From: an uncultured Elusimicrobium sp. | Lineage (GTDB): Bacteria; Elusimicrobiota; Elusimicrobia; Elusimicrobiales; Elusimicrobiaceae | Direction of reading: 5' to 3' | NCBI GenBank assembly: GCA_947305555.1 | Contig: CAMZDW010000010.1 | Coordinates: forward strand, 1 to 34,585 | Length of the DNA stretch: 34,585 bases | In this document: positions 31,708 to 34,585 of the stretch, piece by piece | Numbering within the stretch: position 1 is the stretch's first letter | Layout: each line of letters starts with the position of its first letter | The notes under the pieces: generated by a model | What the model saw: the letters and a program-made list of their open reading frames with translations, nothing else | What the model was told of the DNA's origin: nothing | The model's database searches: none | Made by a program: the position numbers and the translations under genes

Positions 31708-33516
31708 ATGAAGAAAATCACATTTCTAATCACTGTTTTGTTTGCCTTTTATTGCTATTTGTCGGCGGAAGGCACCTCGTTTGCGCTGCGCCAAAAAGTG
31801 GAAAAAACTATTGAGAATCATGTCCCGTTACAAGCAGATCAACTGTCTTTACGTGAGCAGGTGGGGCAAACCATCATGCCGCGTGTATTTGTCGGGCAAC
31901 AAGCGGATTTTAAAGAATCTGTACTAAATGGAGAAGTGACCGGCTTTTTTGTGAAATCACACTTACCATTTGATGCTAAGTTCTTAGAAGAGAATACGCC
32001 TGCCCAAATGCAACAGCGTTTCAAAAAGGAGCGAGCCCAATTAATTCAAACCATTCGGGATTTACAAACGTGGGCCCAACAAAGCCGCCATCAGATTCCA
32101 TTGCTTTTTGCGATTGATTATGAAGGGGGACAGGTTACCTCCCCAATGTATATGGGGCTCAAGCAAATGCCCTCTAACATGCTGTTAGGGGCCTCCCAAG
32201 ATGAAAGTATTATTACGGCTGCCTATGATGCTCAAGCCAAAGAATTACTGCAGGTAGGGGCGAACGTCTCTTTTGGACCTGTAACAGATGTAAATTCAAA
32301 CCCGAATAATCCAATCATCCAGGCTCGTTCTTTTGGAGGAAATGCTAAAGATGTAGGCCGTAAGGCTGCCTTGGCCGTACTCGCTTTACAAGCAAATCGG
32401 GTCCCTGCTTTTAATAAACATTTCCCCGGACATGGGGATACCGAAACAGATACACATGTGGGACAAACTTTCATGAACTTGTCCTGGGAGGACTTGTGGG
32501 CTCAACATGTGAGTGCGTTTATGCCGTCTATTCGTGCGGGAGTGAAAGGAGTGATGAGCGCCCATGTGACGTATAAGGCGTTGGACGAGGGGTCCAATGG
32601 TTCTCTTTCGCCCAGAGTAATTAAAAAATTGTTACAAAAAAAGATGGGGTTTAGGGGGGTAGTTGCTACGGATGGGTTAGATATGGGGGCCATGGGTAAA
32701 ATGACGGTGGAAGATATGGTGCTGCATGCTTACAAGGCTGGGAATCATTTGCTTTTGCTCACTAGTACCGTAGATAACCCGAAGGATGCTCCGATGTATG
32801 CACGAAAGGCTGGTGATTTTGTAGAACAAAATATTCAAGCAGTAGAAAGTGGGAAAAGATCTCCAAAGGGAAATTTATCCCGAAAAGAAATTCGCAACGC
32901 TGCTCAAAAAATAATTGAACTAAAACAATGGATGGGGCTCTTTGATGGAAATAAGCCCGCTGTTGCAGGGGACACGGGTTTTGAGAAAATGGCCCGACGT
33001 GCGGCGTTGGAAGGGGTGACAGTGGTGCGCGACTCACAACATTTGATTCCTGTTACAAAGAAAAAACAAAATGTGTGCAGCGTATTTTTTGCATTACCGG
33101 TTTTTCAAGAACAACTGGGCAAATTTAACACTTACTTGGCTAGTAAGGGGAAACACGTTGAAACGGTATTTGCCCCTGTTAAAATGGATGCAAAAGAAGC
33201 GGATGCTTATCAACAACAAATTCAAGCCTGTATGCAGGGAGCTGATTTGGTGGTATTGGGAACTTCAGGTTCACCCAAGAAAGAAGCCTTCCCGGACCAG
33301 TATGCTTTGGCTTCGCAAATTCTAAATCAAGCAGAACAGACTGGAAAACAAGCCGTGTTGTTGTCGTTAGTTAGCCCATATGACATCCCCTTATATCCGC
33401 AGGCTAAAACGGTATTAGCCCTATATGGCCCCACAGCAGATACGACGGAAGTGGCTGCCCAAATTTTGATGGGGCAGGTCAAAGCGAAAGGAGTTTTACC
33501 GGTGGATTTAAAATAG
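31708..33516 (+). CDS. Exported glycoside hydrolase family 3 protein (NagZ-like beta-N-acetylglucosaminidase)
   Basis: 602 aa. ATG 31708 opens the signal peptide MKKITFLITVLFAFYCYLSA. The GH3 TIM barrel (about 45-380) contains NagZ marks: FAIDYEGGQV, ARSFGGN, NKHFPGHGDTETDTHVGQ with acid/base His250, and ATDGLDMGAM with nucleophile Asp322. The KHFPGHG..xDTH loop is diagnostic of the NagZ clan, which removes GlcNAc from peptidoglycan fragments. A second domain (about 420-602) with VTVVRDSQHLIPV and VVLGTSGSP is the GH3 C-terminal domain, absent from short cytoplasmic NagZ. The usual EGGRVxR reads EGGQVTS, changing residues that contact substrate. Probably periplasmic or surface wall turnover; the substrate is not certain. 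Confidence 0.9.
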   Translation: MKKITFLITVLFAFYCYLSAEGTSFALRQKVEKTIENHVPLQADQLSLREQVGQTIMPRVFVGQQADFKESVLNGEVTGFFVKSHLPFDAKFLEENTPAQMQQRFKKERAQLIQTIRDLQTWAQQSRHQIPLLFAIDYEGGQVTSPMYMGLKQMPSNMLLGASQDESIITAAYDAQAKELLQVGANVSFGPVTDVNSNPNNPIIQARSFGGNAKDVGRKAALAVLALQANRVPAFNKHFPGHGDTETDTHVGQTFMNLSWEDLWAQHVSAFMPSIRAGVKGVMSAHVTYKALDEGSNGSLSPRVIKKLLQKKMGFRGVVATDGLDMGAMGKMTVEDMVLHAYKAGNHLLLLTSTVDNPKDAPMYARKAGDFVEQNIQAVESGKRSPKGNLSRKEIRNAAQKIIELKQWMGLFDGNKPAVAGDTGFEKMARRAALEGVTVVRDSQHLIPVTKKKQNVCSVFFALPVFQEQLGKFNTYLASKGKHVETVFAPVKMDAKEADAYQQQIQACMQGADLVVLGTSGSPKKEAFPDQYALASQILNQAEQTGKQAVLLSLVSPYDIPLYPQAKTVLALYGPTADTTEVAAQILMGQVKAKGVLPVDLK

Positions 33517-33536
33517 AAATCCTACGCATTTAACAT

Positions 33537-33571
33537 AAAACACGCTCTGGGAAAACCCAAAGCGTGTTTTT
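33537..33571. terminator. Bidirectional terminator between the GH3 gene and the terminal lipoprotein gene
   Basis: AAAACACGCT..TGGG, AAAA loop, CCCA..AGCGTGTTTT (33537-33551 with 33556-33570), with A- and T-tracts, between convergent genes. Confidence 0.88.
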
Positions 33572-33604
33572 CTTGGCAATCTTGCGTGTTTTACAAAAGG
33601 TCCC

Positions 33605-34540
33605 CTATTCCAATTCCCATATCAGCTGTGCACGCTTATCCGTGGGCGTTATGGTTTGCGTGTTAGTATCTATTGCCCAGGTTCCGCAAGAAAAAGTGGA
33701 GGAGCGTAACTGTTTGACATCCAGCCCTGTGCGGGCTTTGGCTTGGCAAGTCAGCGTGAATTGGTTCTCTTTTCCTGAAGAATGTGTTTGAATAATTCGG
33801 TCGCTAAGCAAAAAGAAAGCACCCTGTTTCTTATACGTTTTATCCATTTGATAGAAAAAAGTATCTACTTTGAGGCCTGCTTGTCGTTGGAACAAGGCCT
33901 TGGCTAATTCTTCCGAAGTAGGGGAAACATTCTTTCGAACGGTTTTAGTAGCACTCTTTTTTTTATTTGCTTTTGTAGCAGAACCAGTTGAAGAGGAATT
34001 GAGCTGTGCAGATTGGGCCTGAGCTTCCTTAATAGCTGCGGTTAAGGCTGTTTGTTGCCGGGCAGCTTCCTCTAATTGAGCCAGCCGGGTGGGATTTTCG
34101 TATTCTTTGTAGGAAAGTTTCACAAGTCCACTAGTAGAAATAGCACGTTGCGGAGATACGGTTACCTTGGTGGTATTTAACCAATTGGCGTGGGCTATTT
34201 TTAACGTAATTTTGTCTGGAGAATATTTACGAGCACGGCCGTAAAGGGCTAGGTCTGCATCAAAATTTTTATTAAAATCCAATACCACTTCTTCCTGTTC
34301 GCTACGCCAACAACAGGAAGAGATACAACTCTTTTTTAAATCTAACTGCTCGGCAGCTTCTTGCGGCCAGAAATGTAATTTAAATTGGTAACAAGAATCA
34401 TATTGTTTACCGTCGAAATCTTGTTTTTTCCCGGCAATCTCCAACCACGGCTTAGTGGTCGCTACACCGGAGTTATTCATTGGGGTATAACAACCTGCTA
34501 GCATAAATAAGAGCATTGCAGAGCAGATATATTTTTTCAT
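33605..34540 (-). CDS. Lipoprotein of unknown function
   Basis: 311 aa. MKKYICSAMLLFMLAGC is a lipoprotein signal with lipobox LAGC, so Cys17 would be lipid-modified and the protein held on a membrane. About residues 40-120 look beta-rich with cysteine pairs (SCYQF, KKSCISSCCWRSEQEE). A Gln/Ala-rich helical stretch (about 150-180) and a basic Ser/Thr/Lys linker (about 185-210) follow. The C-terminal part (about 215-311) is again beta-like with a Cys pair (TLTCQAKAR, STFSCGTWAI). I do not recognise a family. A TATAAT box ends 8 nt before the ATG and no ribosome site is seen, as for three other genes of the window. Confidence 0.72.
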   Translation of the reverse strand: MKKYICSAMLLFMLAGCYTPMNNSGVATTKPWLEIAGKKQDFDGKQYDSCYQFKLHFWPQEAAEQLDLKKSCISSCCWRSEQEEVVLDFNKNFDADLALYGRARKYSPDKITLKIAHANWLNTTKVTVSPQRAISTSGLVKLSYKEYENPTRLAQLEEAARQQTALTAAIKEAQAQSAQLNSSSTGSATKANKKKSATKTVRKNVSPTSEELAKALFQRQAGLKVDTFFYQMDKTYKKQGAFFLLSDRIIQTHSSGKENQFTLTCQAKARTGLDVKQLRSSTFSCGTWAIDTNTQTITPTDKRAQLIWELE

Positions 34541-34548
34541 ACACTTTT

Positions 34549-34554
34549 ATTATA
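34549..34554 (-). promoter_or_regulatory. Promoter -10 of the terminal lipoprotein gene
   Basis: The minus strand reads TATAAT (34554-34549), then 8 nt, then ATG 34540. The predicted leader is 1-2 nt. Confidence 0.45.
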
Positions 34555-34585
34555 GTAACTTTTTGGAGCAAGAAAATATATGCAA

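Noticed and set aside
1-34585. CRISPR array, prophage, transposon, toxin-antitoxin or restriction system
   Set aside because: No regularly spaced repeats, integrase, transposase, terminal inverted repeats or small paired toxin/antitoxin genes were seen.

Overview
The window looks like a chromosomal segment of a Gram-negative, probably anaerobic and host-associated bacterium. My best guess is the phylum Elusimicrobia. This is inferred from the multiplied type IV pilin-like genes, a separately encoded PiT/DUF47 pair, acetate kinase, a clostripain-type protease and the overall gene style; it was not tested by any database search. About 29 protein genes and two tRNAs pack nearly the whole window. 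I see no insertion sequence, phage gene, integrase, rRNA or CRISPR array.

Layout. 1-4.5 kb: a tightly coupled plus-strand operon of five type IV prepilin/pseudopilin genes, in an order and with features resembling GspH-I-J-K or FimU-PilV-W-X, the last lacking Glu+5. It ends in a secreted zinc metallopeptidase-like protein. 4.5-12 kb: a small secreted protein, a ClpP variant, a secreted clostripain-like peptidase, Lon (with a lysine-rich tail and a CIRCE-like element over its promoter) and an AGCS amino-acid:cation symporter. 11.9-15.5 kb: a lipoprotein followed by nadA-nadC and a PLP aminotransferase. 15.5-20.7 kb: minus-strand PiT phosphate permease with its DUF47 partner, acetate kinase with an extra C-terminal tail, and a DUF885 protein. 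21-22.5 kb: tRNA-Lys(CUU), tRNA-Leu(UAG) and trigger factor. 22.7-27.7 kb: an operon of a TPR-SpoIID-like protein, a GT4 glycosyltransferase, and an acyl-CoA dehydrogenase fused to the FAD domain of ETF-alpha. 27.8-34.5 kb: an RNA m5C methyltransferase, a pseudopilin coupled to an AlbA_2 (Schlafen-like) protein, a stand-alone MgtE cytosolic-domain protein, a secreted GH3/NagZ-like hydrolase and a lipoprotein.

Two themes recur. First, several enzymes carry substitutions at positions usually held to be catalytic or ligand-binding: ClpP (Asp to Asn), SpoIID-like (Glu to Gln), DUF885 (HExxPGH to SExxPGH) and the GH3 EGGRVxR motif. Second, promoters are easy to read. An extended -10 of the form TGCTAYAAT appears six times, and four genes (clpP, spoIID-like, the m5C methyltransferase and the terminal lipoprotein) start within 6-8 nt of a -10 hexamer, which suggests leaderless or nearly leaderless mRNAs. 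The most distinctive single gene is the acyl-CoA dehydrogenase/ETF-alpha fusion.
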